A stretch of 64,000 nucleotides of DNA from Candidatus Porisulfidus sp. TsSOB (GCA_002631715.1 MRSX01000010.1:1-64000); one strand, 5' to 3'. Positions 42,937 to 52,439 are shown, numbered from the stretch's first letter. Program-made: numbers and translations. The notes: a model not told the origin generated them from the sequence alone.

Positions 42937-43479
42937 TTAGATCCCAAGCCCCCATCGACCGACCTGGTACAACCCGCTCTGCAGAAAATACAGCCCGAAC
43001 AGGGCGACCATAGGCGACAGATCCAGTATTCCCGTATCCGGCAGCACCCCGCGAATCCGCATGAGCATCGGAGCCGTCAGACTGCGCACCAGGCTTAGGA
43101 ATTGATCTGCGCCAGCCGACAACTGCACCCAACTGGCAATCACCACCGCGATCAGGGAAATCAGGTAGATGTTCAGCATCATCCCGCCGATCTGGGTCAG
43201 CGCGAACAGTACCAGGCCCAGGATCGAGGCCCCCGATTGCATGGCCCCGCCGACATAGAGACTGATCAATTTCAGAATCAATGCGATCGTAAGCAGGGCG
43301 AGATCCCAACCTCGAGCCGACGGTATGACGCGCCGAACCGGCTGGTACACCGGATCGGTCACCCGTGCCAGAACTTGCGAAATCGGATTGTAGAAGTCCG
43401 CTTGGTGAAACGTGAGCAGCAACCGAATCAGGATCCCGTACAGATACAAGGTCAGCAGGAACTGGATCAGGGCTTCCAT
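42937..43479 (-). CDS. yggT: YggT-family integral membrane protein
   Basis: A 180-residue protein with two YGGT units: YGILIRLLLTFHQADFYNPISQVLARVTDPVYQPVRRVIP and, in the second half, QFLSLVRSLTAPMLMRIRGVLPDTGILDLSPMVALFGLYFL. Four to five hydrophobic helices are visible. Start ATG 43479 lies one base after the proC stop, so translation is coupled. The family is linked to cell-shape and osmotic functions; the yggT-proC arrangement is common in Proteobacteria. Confidence 0.92.
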   Translation of the reverse strand: MEALIQFLLTLYLYGILIRLLLTFHQADFYNPISQVLARVTDPVYQPVRRVIPSARGWDLALLTIALILKLISLYVGGAMQSGASILGLVLFALTQIGGMMLNIYLISLIAVVIASWVQLSAGADQFLSLVRSLTAPMLMRIRGVLPDTGILDLSPMVALFGLYFLQSGLYQVGRWGLGI

Positions 43480-43480
43480 A

Positions 43481-44320
43481 TCAGGCTCGACCGTTTTCGT
43501 CTCCCAGTTCTTCAGCTCGTTGGCGCGCCGCCTCAAGCGCATTGAGAATCAAAGCCTCAAAGCCTGCCCCTTCCAGCACGCCCAAAGCGGCCGCGGTTGT
43601 CCCGCCCTTGGACGTCACCTTTTGGCAAAGCTCCTGCAGGGAGTCCTCCGAGGCGCTCGCCAGTTCCTGTGCTCCGCGAGCCGTCTCCAGCACCAGCAGG
43701 CGCGCCTGCGCTTCGTCCAGACCCATGCGGCATGCCCCCTCTACCATCGCCTGCATGAACAAGAAGAAATAGGCAGGCCCGCTGCCCGAAACCGCGGTTG
43801 CGGCATCCATCAGGGCCTCGTCCTGTACCCAGAGGACCTTCCCGACACTCTCCATGATCCTAGCCGCGAGTGCACGCTGGGCATCAGAAACATTTTCTTG
43901 TGCATACAGGGCGCTCATTCCGGCACCGACCAATGCCGGCGTGTTCGGCATGACGCGCACCACCGGGCAATGTCCCCCTGTCCAACGTGCCAAATCGTCC
44001 GCGCGCACACCGGCCGCGATGGTTATCAGCAACGGGTTGTCCGTGACCATCCAAGGCGCCAGTTCGGTGGCGGTCGTCGGTAACTTGTCGGGCTTGGTCG
44101 CAAACAGCACGACATCCGCGGAAGCCCGGGAGTAGGCCAGCGAGTTCTCGTAGTACAACTGCATCAGGCCGAAATTGGCGGCCAGCGCCTGATGGGACTG
44201 CGGGTCGGGATCGGAGACCGTGATGTCGCCGGCTTCCCAACCGGAACGGATCAAGCCGCCCACCAGCGAGCGGCCCATATTGCCGCCTCCGATCAGAAGG
44301 ATTCGTGGATTCTCAGGCAT
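43481..44320 (-). CDS. proC: pyrroline-5-carboxylate reductase
   Basis: A 279-residue NADPH-dependent reductase that makes proline. The Rossmann motif ILLIGGGNMGRSLVGGL is at residues 7-23, VVRVMPNTPALVGAGMS near 118-134 and AVSGSGPAYFFLFMQAMVEGA near 172-192. C-terminal dimer helices follow. Normal length. It leads into yggT. Confidence 0.97.
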   Translation of the reverse strand: MPENPRILLIGGGNMGRSLVGGLIRSGWEAGDITVSDPDPQSHQALAANFGLMQLYYENSLAYSRASADVVLFATKPDKLPTTATELAPWMVTDNPLLITIAAGVRADDLARWTGGHCPVVRVMPNTPALVGAGMSALYAQENVSDAQRALAARIMESVGKVLWVQDEALMDAATAVSGSGPAYFFLFMQAMVEGACRMGLDEAQARLLVLETARGAQELASASEDSLQELCQKVTSKGGTTAAALGVLEGAGFEALILNALEAARQRAEELGDENGRA

Positions 44321-44414
44321 GTGTCGTTCCCGCTCGCAACAGCGGCGAAATCTCTGACTCGCATTATATTGGCTACAGAGTTATAGAACTGATTCGAAGA
44401 ACCACAGAATAAAA

Positions 44415-44440
44415 CAGGCGCCCCGAAGAGCGCCTGCTTA
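44415..44440 (-). terminator. terminator downstream of the porin gene
   Basis: CAGGCGC (44415-44421) pairs with GCGCCTG (44430-44436); on the minus strand the stem is followed by TTTTATT. It lies 29 bases beyond the porin stop codon. Confidence 0.8.
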
Positions 44441-44464
44441 TTTGGTGTGCTTAGTCAGACTGAA

Positions 44465-46156
44465 TTAGTCAAACCAGTGCACGATACCTAATGCGAACAT
44501 CTCGATTTCGTTGCCAGGATTACCTACTCCCGTTCCGGGAATACTCTGTCCATAGCCTACGTTGTCATCGCTATTGACTTCGGAATAGGTCATACGCAGT
44601 TCGGTGCCACCCGGCATGGTGTAGAAGATACCTACGTTCCACGCATCGCCACCGGACTGGTCCCAGTCGCCGGAGCAACCTGAACAGGAGACCTCCAGGT
44701 CATCCGCATCTGCATAGGAGAAGCGGAAGTCCACGGGGCCACCGAATTTGATCTTGCCGGACACCATCCAAGCGTCGCGCTCGATCTTGACGTTGCCGCC
44801 TGCACCGTGCGCTGCTCTAGCACGCTTCTCAGCCTCTGCGACTATGCTGTCGTAGGCATGCTTGGCGTTCGCCGCAGCAGTAATAGCGGCTGTATCGGTA
44901 GAGTCAGTGGTAGATGCAGCCTGCAACCTAGTCAGGATGTTTTGGTTGCCCATAGTACCGGTGTCATCATCGATCTCCGTAAGCTGGGTGCCTGCATTGC
45001 CTTTGTCATGATCTGTGTTGGCATCTGGGTTGCTCTCGTCAAGGGGCGTCGTAGGATTATCTTCCGTAGGCATACGGAAGGTGTAGTACGCCACACTGTC
45101 GGCATCCTGCTGGTTCATGTCTCCGAAACCGGTGGGACAGTTGTCATCAGTGCTGGCAGCAACCCCAGTATCTTCGTTGAAGCACTTTGGAAACAGGTCG
45201 CGAATCAAGCCAAGAGTCTTCTGCGCCTTCACATTCGCATCGTTCTCTCCTTTGAACATCAGGTTGTACGAGCTGAAGTTGGAGTATCCGAACGCGCTCA
45301 TTGCCTTATCGACACTGGTCACGCCATTGAATTCGTGCTCAACGTCTTCCCACATGGCGGCAAGCTGAATACTCACGCCATCACCCATATCCATGATGTA
45401 ACGGCCTGCGACACGGAAACTTTCAGCGTCCGAAGTATCCATCGCTCCGGATTTAAACGCCGCCCAGTCTTCGTGATCCTGCCAGGTCACCGCCAGCCAC
45501 AACGGACCGTTGGTGTAGGCCAGGCTGCTGGAGCGGATCACTGGATCGATCTCGGTGCCGCCACTATGGCCTTTCGTGTTGTCGGTCTCATCATTGTTTC
45601 CAAGGGTCCATGCGAAGCGGAACACGAAGCCGTTCCAGTTCGGCGACCAGTACTGGATGATGTTTTCTTGACGACGGTTGAAGCCGTTGGTACGTCCAAA
45701 CACAGGGTTGTAGAACGTGCTGCTGCTGGCGCCCATTGATCCCATGATGTTGGTGTGCGAGTCCGCACCAGCATCGTAGAACGGGTCGACCCACTGCGCC
45801 ACGCCCTCGTTGTAGGGCAATAGCCAGGTAGCGAACATGATCTCACCCGCTTGCGGATGAGCCAAGCCAATCTTGGAATTACGGTTACACCACGTGCTCG
45901 CAGTTGAATCCGCAAACTGGTTGTAGAACGTGAATTGCTCGCACTGCGCATTGACTGTAATGCCATCAATGCCGGTGTCAACGCTGGCACTGAAACCAAT
46001 ATTGCCCGCATTTGAGTTCATGCGGTCATAGCTTCTATCGCCTTCGTTGTTTTCTTCGTCTACAAACTCCCAAGAATGATTCTGCCAACCATAGACGTTC
46101 CATGTTTCGGCCTGGGCCGCGAACGGAATCGCCGCCAGGGCAAAAACAATTAGAAA
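44465..46156 (-). CDS. outer-membrane porin lacking a recognisable start codon
   Basis: The frame encodes a porin-like protein of about 560 residues with alternating aromatic/polar strands and the C-terminal signature GIVHWFD. Upstream of the first internal Met (46021) the frame continues in phase: AETWNVYGWQNHSWEF is a mature N terminus, preceded by a signal-peptide core LIVFALAAIPFAAQA. But the frame then meets TAA (46159-46157) and there is no ATG, GTG or TTG between that stop and the signal core; the n-region with basic residues is missing. So the 5' end is either truncated by a rearrangement, started at a rare codon (ATT or CTG) or damaged. A TATAAT sits just before this point on the minus strand. 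The middle holds a long acidic, Asn/Asp/Thr-rich loop with Cys residues. Confidence 0.75.
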   Translation of the reverse strand, partial: FLIVFALAAIPFAAQAETWNVYGWQNHSWEFVDEENNEGDRSYDRMNSNAGNIGFSASVDTGIDGITVNAQCEQFTFYNQFADSTASTWCNRNSKIGLAHPQAGEIMFATWLLPYNEGVAQWVDPFYDAGADSHTNIMGSMGASSSTFYNPVFGRTNGFNRRQENIIQYWSPNWNGFVFRFAWTLGNNDETDNTKGHSGGTEIDPVIRSSSLAYTNGPLWLAVTWQDHEDWAAFKSGAMDTSDAESFRVAGRYIMDMGDGVSIQLAAMWEDVEHEFNGVTSVDKAMSAFGYSNFSSYNLMFKGENDANVKAQKTLGLIRDLFPKCFNEDTGVAASTDDNCPTGFGDMNQQDADSVAYYTFRMPTEDNPTTPLDESNPDANTDHDKGNAGTQLTEIDDDTGTMGNQNILTRLQAASTTDSTDTAAITAAANAKHAYDSIVAEAEKRARAAHGAGGNVKIERDAWMVSGKIKFGGPVDFRFSYADADDLEVSCSGCSGDWDQSGGDAWNVGIFYTMPGGTELRMTYSEVNSDDNVGYGQSIPGTGVGNPGNEIEMFALGIVHWFD

Positions 46157-46222
46157 TTATATTGGCTTACGTGAATATTCTGCCTATAAATCTCTATTTC
46201 AATCCACCCATTGAGACCTGGC

Positions 46223-47107
46223 CTAGGGTGCATGGGTTCCCTCTGGAAACACCGCTTGCGCATCAAATACTGGGCCGTCCACACACACCCGCTTCATGGC
46301 CCAACCGTCTTCACCCAACACCGGAACCGTACAACCCGCGCACCCGCCTACCGCGCATGCCATGTATTCCTCCATGCAGACCTGGCACGGTACGTCGAAC
46401 TCTCGCGCCAGCCGGGCGACCGCCTCCAGCATCGGCACTGGCCCGCAGGTGAACACGGCGACCCGCGCACGCTGCTCCGGAGTCTGGGTCTCAAGCCACA
46501 TCCGGGCAGCCGCATCAACGTAACCGTCGTAGCAACCGGCGTAACCCTGAGTGGAACACAAGCGGGAAGCGACCCCCCAGTCCTCGAGCAGGCTCATGCC
46601 TGCGATGACGCCATCCGGCATTCCCGGGACCCGGATGGTCGAGGGGCGGCTTGCGAATGGAAAGGGAATCTCCGACCCCATCACCACCAGCGGCACAGTG
46701 TGCTCCTTGATCTCACGGGCCAGGAACAGGATTGGCGGAATTCCGACCCCTCCTCCGATCAACAGGGGGCGATCCCGATCCGGTTCGGCTTGGAACCCCC
46801 GCCCGATTGGGCCGAGCGCCGGCAGCGTCTCGCCTTCCCGAACACGCGCCAGTTCCTCCGTCCCTTTTCCGATTACCTTGTACAGCACTTCGACCGTCCC
46901 GCGCTCCCGGTCACTCCACAGAATGGAGAGCGGGCGGCGCATCATGAGTGGCTCGGCATGAACGCCCAAGTGAACGAAACTGCCCGGCGTAGCGGATTCG
47001 GCGATCGCCGGTGCGTCGATCACCAGCGCATGCTGATCCGCTTCCAGGTGGCGCACCTGGACAACCTGGGCGTCGAGGCTGTGGATGACGTTGCGGAATT
47101 CCTCCAT
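46223..47107 (-). CDS. PyrK-like dihydroorotate dehydrogenase electron-transfer subunit
   Basis: A 294-residue flavoprotein with an FNR-type FAD domain (RRPLSILWSD at about 52-61), an NAD-binding half (LLIGGGVGIPPILFLA; VFTCGPVPMLEAV) and a C-terminal 2Fe-2S loop CQVCMEEYMACAVGGCAGCTVPV with four ligand cysteines. This is the PyrK architecture that passes electrons from dihydroorotate dehydrogenase to NAD. ATG 47107 overlaps the last base of the pyrC'-like stop (TAATG). Its PyrD partner is not in the window. Confidence 0.88.
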   Translation of the reverse strand: MEEFRNVIHSLDAQVVQVRHLEADQHALVIDAPAIAESATPGSFVHLGVHAEPLMMRRPLSILWSDRERGTVEVLYKVIGKGTEELARVREGETLPALGPIGRGFQAEPDRDRPLLIGGGVGIPPILFLAREIKEHTVPLVVMGSEIPFPFASRPSTIRVPGMPDGVIAGMSLLEDWGVASRLCSTQGYAGCYDGYVDAAARMWLETQTPEQRARVAVFTCGPVPMLEAVARLAREFDVPCQVCMEEYMACAVGGCAGCTVPVLGEDGWAMKRVCVDGPVFDAQAVFPEGTHAP

Positions 47108-48390
47108 TACGCCTCTCCTTCCCGCTCGTAGACGATGCGACCGCCGCAAATGGTCGCCTGTACCCGATCATGGAACTGCCAACCATCGAACGGCGTGTTC
47201 CGTCCCGCACTCAGCATTGCTTCCACGTCAAAAGTCCAAGGCTCGTCCAACCGCACCACGCAAAGATCCGCCGGTGCTCCGACAGCCAACGTCCCCGTGT
47301 TGCGCCCCAAGATCTCGGCCGGGCCTGCCGTCAGGCGTTCCACCGCGATCGCCCGCGTGAGGATATCCTCGGTCACCAGTTCCATGGTCAGCGGCAACAA
47401 TGTCTCGATCCCCGAGATGCCAGGCCGGGCTTCGGGAAACGGCGCCATCTTCGAATCCGGGTCCAGCGGTTGATGATCCGAGCAAATCGCCTGGATTATT
47501 CCATCCCGCACACCTTCGCGCAAACGTTGCCGGTCATGTTCGGTACGCAGGGGCGGGCTGACCAGCGCGTTGACCTCGAACCCTTCCACGGCCTCTTCCG
47601 TCAGGAACAACTGATGCACCGCCACATCCGCCGTCACCGGCAATCCCGCCTGCCGCCCGATTTCCAGCATATCCACCGCCTGCGCGCAGGAAAGCCGACA
47701 GAAATGGACCCGTGCACCGGTATCCTGCACCAAGGCCGTCATCTGCGCCAGGGCGGCGGTTTCCGCTGCCGGCAGGATTCCCGGCAGGCCCAGCCGGGCT
47801 GCAAAAGTGCCTTCATGCGCGCAGCCCTGACCTGCCAAGGCATGATCCAAGGGGTGGTAGAACAGGGTCAAGTCCTGGCTGGCTGCATACTCCATGGCCC
47901 GGCGCAGCACCAGCAGGTTGGCGTAGGGCCGCGTCCCGTTGCTGACCCCGACACAGCCCGCTTCGCGCAACGCGCCAAGACTGGCCAGTTGCGTATCTCC
48001 CAGCCCGTGCATGGCCGCGCCCAAGGTTTCCAGCCGAGCGAAACCGGCCTGTTGCGCCTGCTCCATCAAGAGCCTCACTGCTGCCGGCGAGTCCGGGATC
48101 GGCTGCGTCTCCGCCACCGAGCAGACCGTGGTCACGCCGCCCGCCACCGCGGCCCGGGTCTCGCTTTCCACGCTGGCGCGCTGCTCGCCCATCGGGTTGA
48201 GACAGACCGCCAAATCCACTGCGCCCGGCATCACCAAGCAGCCTTGGGCATCCACGACCTGTTCCGCCTCGAACTCTTCCGTCGCCGTCCCCAGCCCGAC
48301 GATCTTCCCGCGGGCACAGAACACGTCGCGCACCGCATCCGTCCCGCCGGCCGGGTCGAGAACGTATCCTCCGCGTATCGCCAGACGCAT
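47107..48390 (-). CDS. pyrX: inactive dihydroorotase homologue PyrC'
   Basis: A 427-residue amidohydrolase-fold protein of the class I dihydroorotase family. The metal-binding motif DxHxHxR is replaced by DLAVCLNPMGE (near residue 60), so both zinc histidines are lost; the later His ligands are also not evident. Such non-catalytic PyrC' proteins pair with PyrB and are needed to assemble the pseudomonad-type aspartate transcarbamoylase dodecamer. It overlaps pyrB by one base (TAATG) and pyrK by one base. Confidence 0.88.
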   Translation of the reverse strand: MRLAIRGGYVLDPAGGTDAVRDVFCARGKIVGLGTATEEFEAEQVVDAQGCLVMPGAVDLAVCLNPMGEQRASVESETRAAVAGGVTTVCSVAETQPIPDSPAAVRLLMEQAQQAGFARLETLGAAMHGLGDTQLASLGALREAGCVGVSNGTRPYANLLVLRRAMEYAASQDLTLFYHPLDHALAGQGCAHEGTFAARLGLPGILPAAETAALAQMTALVQDTGARVHFCRLSCAQAVDMLEIGRQAGLPVTADVAVHQLFLTEEAVEGFEVNALVSPPLRTEHDRQRLREGVRDGIIQAICSDHQPLDPDSKMAPFPEARPGISGIETLLPLTMELVTEDILTRAIAVERLTAGPAEILGRNTGTLAVGAPADLCVVRLDEPWTFDVEAMLSAGRNTPFDGWQFHDRVQATICGGRIVYEREGEA

Positions 48391-49385
48391 TACCAGGCAT
48401 GCCTCCGCATCGCCATGGACAGGATCGCCATGCGCACCGCAATTCCATTCCGGACCTGTTTCAGGATCACCGACCGAGGGCCGTCCACCACGGCCGACTC
48501 GATTTCCACCCCGCGGTTGACGGGGCCCGGATGCATCACGATCCCATCCTCCGCCAGCAACTCCACTCGTGCCCGGGTCAAGCCGTAGAGCCGGTAATAT
48601 TCGTCCTCGCTCGGCACGAAACTTCCATGCATCCGCTCCTTCTGCAAGCGCAGCATGATCACAGCCTGCGCCCCGACCAAGCCTTCTTCCATGGACTTGA
48701 ACGGAATCACGCCCAAGCTGGTCGCCTCGCGCGGCAGCAGGGTCCGCGGTGCGATCACCCGGATCTCGCCGACCCCCAGGGAGCGCAAGGCCTGAATCTC
48801 GGAGCGCGCCACCCGCGAATGCAGGATGTCGCCGACGATCACGACCGTGATTGCGCTGAAATCCGGAAAATGCTGACGCAAGGTAAACATGTCAAGCATG
48901 GCTTGGGTCGGGTGCGCATGCCGACCATCGCCCGCATTGATGACGCTGATGTGCTCGGCGACGTGGCGGACGATGAAGTGCGCCGCACCACTCTGGTGAT
49001 GGCGAACCACGAACATGTCGCAATGCATCGCCTCAAGGTTGCGCAGGGTGTCCAGCAGGCTCTCACCCTTGGTCGTGGCGGCAGTGGCCATGTCCAGGTT
49101 GAGCACGTCGGCAGACAGGCGTTTGGCCGCGAGTTCGAACGTGGTGCGGGTGCGGGTGCTTGCCTCGAAGAACAGGTTGACGATGGTCTTGCCGCGGAGC
49201 AGCGGAACCTTCCGTGCCGCCTGGTCCGCAGCCGTATGAAACGACTGCGCGGTACTCAGGATCTCTTCCAGGAGCGCGGCCGGCAATCCCTCAATGGTCA
49301 GGAAGTGGCGCAAGCGCCCTTCCTCGTCCAACTGATATTGCGCCGCAGGCGGCAACCGAAACAGTGTCGGCTGGGTCGAACTCAC
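48390..49385 (-). CDS. pyrB: aspartate carbamoyltransferase catalytic chain
   Basis: A 331-residue transcarbamoylase. The carbamoyl-phosphate loop [19 protein letters not shown] (about residues 72-90) is intact; [21 protein letters not shown] (about 147-167) and [11 protein letters not shown] near the C terminus bind aspartate. It condenses carbamoyl phosphate with aspartate, the first committed step of pyrimidine synthesis. It overlaps pyrR (ATGA) and pyrC'. The N-terminal extension is typical of pseudomonad-type ATCases that lack PyrI. Confidence 0.97.
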   Translation of the reverse strand: MSSTQPTLFRLPPAAQYQLDEEGRLRHFLTIEGLPAALLEEILSTAQSFHTAADQAARKVPLLRGKTIVNLFFEASTRTRTTFELAAKRLSADVLNLDMATAATTKGESLLDTLRNLEAMHCDMFVVRHHQSGAAHFIVRHVAEHISVINAGDGRHAHPTQAMLDMFTLRQHFPDFSAITVVIVGDILHSRVARSEIQALRSLGVGEIRVIAPRTLLPREATSLGVIPFKSMEEGLVGAQAVIMLRLQKERMHGSFVPSEDEYYRLYGLTRARVELLAEDGIVMHPGPVNRGVEIESAVVDGPRSVILKQVRNGIAVRMAILSMAMRRHAW

Positions 49386-49918
49386 CGGGCAGGCTCTTCC
49401 AGCAACGAGTCGTTGGGCCGCGTAATCACCAGTTCCATGGGATCCGGGCCTTGAAGTTTGACCCGGTCTTCCGGGCCCAGTTCCAGGCGCATTCCGGTCA
49501 GATCCGGTGCCACCGGAATCTCCCGCCCCGGCCGCTCCACCAGCACCACCAGCGAAACCGAGGCCGGCCGGCCGTATTCGAACAGTTCGTTGAGCGCCGC
49601 GCGGGTTGTCCGGCCGGTGAATAGCACGTCGTCGATCAACAGGACATGCCGGTCGTCCAGCGACGCCGGCATGCGGACCGGTTTCAGCGGCCGCACCCCG
49701 GTGCGTGCCACATCATCACGGTGGTAACTGACGTCCAGCATGCCCAACGGTTCGGCGACCGCGCAGTGCGTGTGCAGCGCTTGAGCCACCCACACGCCGC
49801 CGGTGTGGATGCCGACGAAAACCGGCAAATTGATTCCGCGGGTAGTCAGAAAGGATTTAACAGAATCGCCAAGATGGGCGAGTACGGCACCGACATCAAC
49901 CCTCTCGTGCGATGACAT
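49382..49918 (-). CDS. pyrR: PyrR bifunctional regulator/uracil phosphoribosyltransferase
   Basis: A 178-residue phosphoribosyltransferase with the PRPP loop [21 protein letters not shown] (about residues 92-112). PyrR regulates pyr operons, in Gram-positives by RNA binding; in gammaproteobacteria its mode is less clear. ATG 49918 ([10 protein letters not shown]) is chosen, giving a 23-base overlap with ruvX. It heads the pyrR-pyrB-pyrC'-pyrK set. Confidence 0.92.
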   Translation of the reverse strand: MSSHERVDVGAVLAHLGDSVKSFLTTRGINLPVFVGIHTGGVWVAQALHTHCAVAEPLGMLDVSYHRDDVARTGVRPLKPVRMPASLDDRHVLLIDDVLFTGRTTRAALNELFEYGRPASVSLVVLVERPGREIPVAPDLTGMRLELGPEDRVKLQGPDPMELVITRPNDSLLEEPAR

Positions 49919-50348
49919 GCTGCTCCGACAGCCAAGCATTCAGGATATAGGCGGCGGCCATCTTATCAGTTTCACCCCGCGTAAGTTTTTTCCGGGTCCC
50001 CTCCTGGCGCTGTGCGCGCAGCTCGGCGCGGGCGCATTCGGAAGAGTAATCCTCGTTGATCCGGGCCACCGGCAATTCGTAACGAGACCCTAATTCAGTG
50101 CAGAACCGGCGCAGTGCGCGAGGCAGGCGGTCGCCGGACCCGGTCTGCGCCTCCGGCTCGCCCACCACCAGCACGCTCGGGCGCCAGGTCTGGATCAAGC
50201 GATCGATCTCCGGCCAATCGACGGCACCATCGCGGTTGGCGACCACGTCCAGTCCGCGTGCGGTCGCAACCTCCAGGGAGCCCACCGCCACGCCAATCCG
50301 GGCCAATCCAAAATCAAATCCCAAGGCCACCCTGTACGCGTCAGGCAT
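49896..50348 (-). CDS. ruvX: RuvX/YqgF Holliday junction resolvase-like protein
   Basis: A 150-residue RNase-H-fold nuclease implicated in pre-16S rRNA processing. The opening RVALGFDFGLARIGVAVG has the first catalytic Asp, VLVVGEPE the central Glu, and the C-terminal TDKMAAAYIL the last acidic region; INEDYSSECARAEL is the usual DER-type segment. It overlaps algH at its start and pyrR at its end. Confidence 0.92.
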   Translation of the reverse strand: MPDAYRVALGFDFGLARIGVAVGSLEVATARGLDVVANRDGAVDWPEIDRLIQTWRPSVLVVGEPEAQTGSGDRLPRALRRFCTELGSRYELPVARINEDYSSECARAELRAQRQEGTRKKLTRGETDKMAAAYILNAWLSEQHVIAREG

Positions 50349-50898
50349 GCCCGCTTCCAAAATACAGGGATGACTCCTCCAGACCCAACTGCTCGAGCGC
50401 CTTGCCCCAGCGGCGTTCCGGGGGCAGGTCGAACAACAACTCCGGCGACGGGGCGGTCAGCCACCACGAGCCGGTATCCAGTTCCTCCTCCAGCTGCCCG
50501 GGAGACCAACCGGAATAGCCCATCGTCACCAGCAGGTTCTCCGGCCCCTTGCCGACCGCGCAGTGCTCCAGCAGGGAACGGGACGCCGTGACCCGGACCC
50601 GATCGTCGATCTCCGCGCTGTCCGACATTTCGTAGGTTCCCGAGTACAGCCCAAAACCCAGGTTCGGCTGCACCGGGCCGCCGAGGAAGACCGGCCGGGC
50701 AAGATTCTGTTCCACTTCCGGCGTAATCTTCATGTCGACGAGCAGGTCGTGCAACGTCATTTCCGAGGGGTGGTTCACGATGAAACCCATCGCGCCCTTC
50801 TCCTCCTCATGCTCGCAAACCAGGATCAGGGAACGCTGGAACATCGAATCCTGCAGATCCGGGGCCGCCACCAGCATCCGGCCGCGCAAGGTCTTCAT
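50341..50898 (-). CDS. algH: YqgE/AlgH family protein
   Basis: A 185-residue member of the UPF0301 (YqgE/AlgH) family. Conserved pieces are LRGRMLVAAPDLQDSMFQRSLILVCEH at the start, GAMGFIVNHP, VFLGGPVQ and VTMGYSGWSPGQLEEEL. In Pseudomonas the protein affects alginate regulation; molecular function is unknown. The algH-ruvX-pyrR-pyrB order is conserved in gammaproteobacteria. Confidence 0.95.
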   Translation of the reverse strand: MKTLRGRMLVAAPDLQDSMFQRSLILVCEHEEEKGAMGFIVNHPSEMTLHDLLVDMKITPEVEQNLARPVFLGGPVQPNLGFGLYSGTYEMSDSAEIDDRVRVTASRSLLEHCAVGKGPENLLVTMGYSGWSPGQLEEELDTGSWWLTAPSPELLFDLPPERRWGKALEQLGLEESSLYFGSGHA

Positions 50899-51476
50899 GG
50901 ACGGGGTGACTCCGCGGCGTACAGCCCGACCGACTCCCCGAACAACCAGCGACGGCTGATCTGCAACTGGTCGCGGTGCTGGCGAAGTTCTTCGGAAAAC
51001 GGCGCGTGCGGCTGCGATTTCATCACGATCCTGCGGGCGGCATCGGCCAGAGGTTTCGGCCCCGGTTCGGCTTCGAATTGCCGAACCCCGCCCTGCGCAT
51101 TTACCACCACATGCACGACTACTTCTCCATCGAGACCCTGCACCATGCCGTTACCCAAGTGTTCCGTGCGCTCCACCCACTGGCGCACATATTCCTGTTC
51201 CAGAGTATACGCCTCCGGCATCTTTCCATCCAGACCTCTCACCAAAGTCGGGACGGGTGTCGGGGAAGAAGGCCAAGGTAATCCCTCTCCAGCCTCCGCC
51301 ACGGAGGCCGACCGACCCATGCCTCCGACCCAGAACACCTCGAAATTCAATTTCGCTCCCGGCTGTGCGGACGAAAACGTCACGCCCAATATCACCATGC
51401 CGTGAAACGCCAGCGCAAGAAACAGGCAGAATGCCAAACGTTCGGAATCGGGAACCGCAGGCAACAGCGGCTGCAT
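50895..51476 (-). CDS. TonB-family energy transducer
   Basis: A 193-residue protein with one N-terminal membrane helix (AFCLFLALAFHGMVILGV, about residues 15-32), a Pro-containing periplasmic linker and a C-terminal TonB-type domain beginning near residue 105 (GEVVVHVVVNAQGGVRQF ... ADAARRIV). The domain should contact outer-membrane receptors, but no ExbBD genes are nearby. It overlaps algH by four bases. Confidence 0.82.
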   Translation of the reverse strand: MQPLLPAVPDSERLAFCLFLALAFHGMVILGVTFSSAQPGAKLNFEVFWVGGMGRSASVAEAGEGLPWPSSPTPVPTLVRGLDGKMPEAYTLEQEYVRQWVERTEHLGNGMVQGLDGEVVVHVVVNAQGGVRQFEAEPGPKPLADAARRIVMKSQPHAPFSEELRQHRDQLQISRRWLFGESVGLYAAESPRP

Positions 51477-51482
51477 GGGGGT

Positions 51483-52439
51483 TCAGGTCTCCAGCCAGTG
51501 GTCGGCCACGGCATCCCAGAAGCGCATCGCCACCGCCTGCCCGGTGTGCGCCTCCACCTCCCGGATGCAGGTCGGCGACGTGATGTTGATTTCGGTCAGC
51601 CATCCCCCGACGACATCCGCGCCGGCAAAGCAGACCCCGGCGTCCCGCAGGGGCGTCCCGAGACGGTCGGCGATCTCGCGGTCGCGGTCATTGGCGGGCT
51701 CGACCCGCAAGGTCCCGCCCTGGGCGAGGTTGGCGCGGAATTCACCGGCCTTGGGGATGCGCACGGCGACATCCGGGATCAACTCGCCGTCGATCAGCAA
51801 CAGGCGGCGATCCCCTTCCGTGACTTCGGGAAGAAAACGCTGCGCCATCACCGGCACGGTCCCCTGGTGCGTGACGGACTCGATGATGGTAGCCAAGTCG
51901 GCATCATCACGGCGCAAGCGGTACACCAAAGCTCCTCCCATACGGTCGAGTGGCTTGATGACGATCTCATTGTACTCCGCGAGAAACCCCTCCAGGTCGT
52001 CCCGGCACGCGCTCACCAGAAACGGCGGCGCTAGGTCGGCGAACTGCACGATGGAGAGCTTTTCGTTCATGTTGCGCAGCGTCTCCGGGGCATTGAGCAC
52101 GCAGACGCCTGCGGCGTGAACCTGGTCCAGCAGCCAGGTAGCGGCGATGTACGCCATATCGACCGGCGGGTCCTTGCGCATCAGCACCACGTCGAACTCC
52201 GTCAGTGCGACCGAGCCCTCCTCCCGAACCTGCCACCAGTCGGTCTGATCGGCAACCTGGATCTTGCGGACATGCGCATCCACGCCGGCCGGGCCGCCGC
52301 AGAGGTCGGAAGGGGTCGTGATGTAGATTTCGGCGCCGCGCGCCTGCGCCGCCAGCATCAGGGCGACGGTCGAATCCTTGGCGGGTTGGATCCACTCCGG
52401 CGGATCCATGACAACGGCGACGCGGCGCAGTTCACCCAC
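51483..52439 (-). CDS. gshB: glutathione synthetase
   Basis: A 318-residue ATP-grasp ligase joining gamma-glutamylcysteine and glycine. The GTG at 52439 gives VGELRRVAVVMDPPEWIQPAKDSTVALML, which aligns with the usual GshB start. PPVDMAYIAATWLLD, NEIVIKPLDRMGGALVYRL (ATP-binding) and VCFAGADVVGGWLTEINITSPTCIRE (metal and substrate) are the family signatures. It begins 17 bases after the ahcY stop and ends six bases before the tonB start. The earlier enzyme of the pathway, gshA, is at 62036. Confidence 0.95.
   Translation of the reverse strand: MGELRRVAVVMDPPEWIQPAKDSTVALMLAAQARGAEIYITTPSDLCGGPAGVDAHVRKIQVADQTDWWQVREEGSVALTEFDVVLMRKDPPVDMAYIAATWLLDQVHAAGVCVLNAPETLRNMNEKLSIVQFADLAPPFLVSACRDDLEGFLAEYNEIVIKPLDRMGGALVYRLRRDDADLATIIESVTHQGTVPVMAQRFLPEVTEGDRRLLLIDGELIPDVAVRIPKAGEFRANLAQGGTLRVEPANDRDREIADRLGTPLRDAGVCFAGADVVGGWLTEINITSPTCIREVEAHTGQAVAMRFWDAVADHWLET

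Noticed and set aside
44807..45739. Plus-strand frame opposite the porin gene
   Set aside because: Porin frame has a clear C-terminal signature and terminator; this frame has neither start signals nor homology.
47170..48588. Long plus-strand frame opposite pyrC'/pyrB
   Set aside because: It is the antisense shadow of two clearly identified genes in GC-rich DNA; it resembles no family and has no ribosome site.
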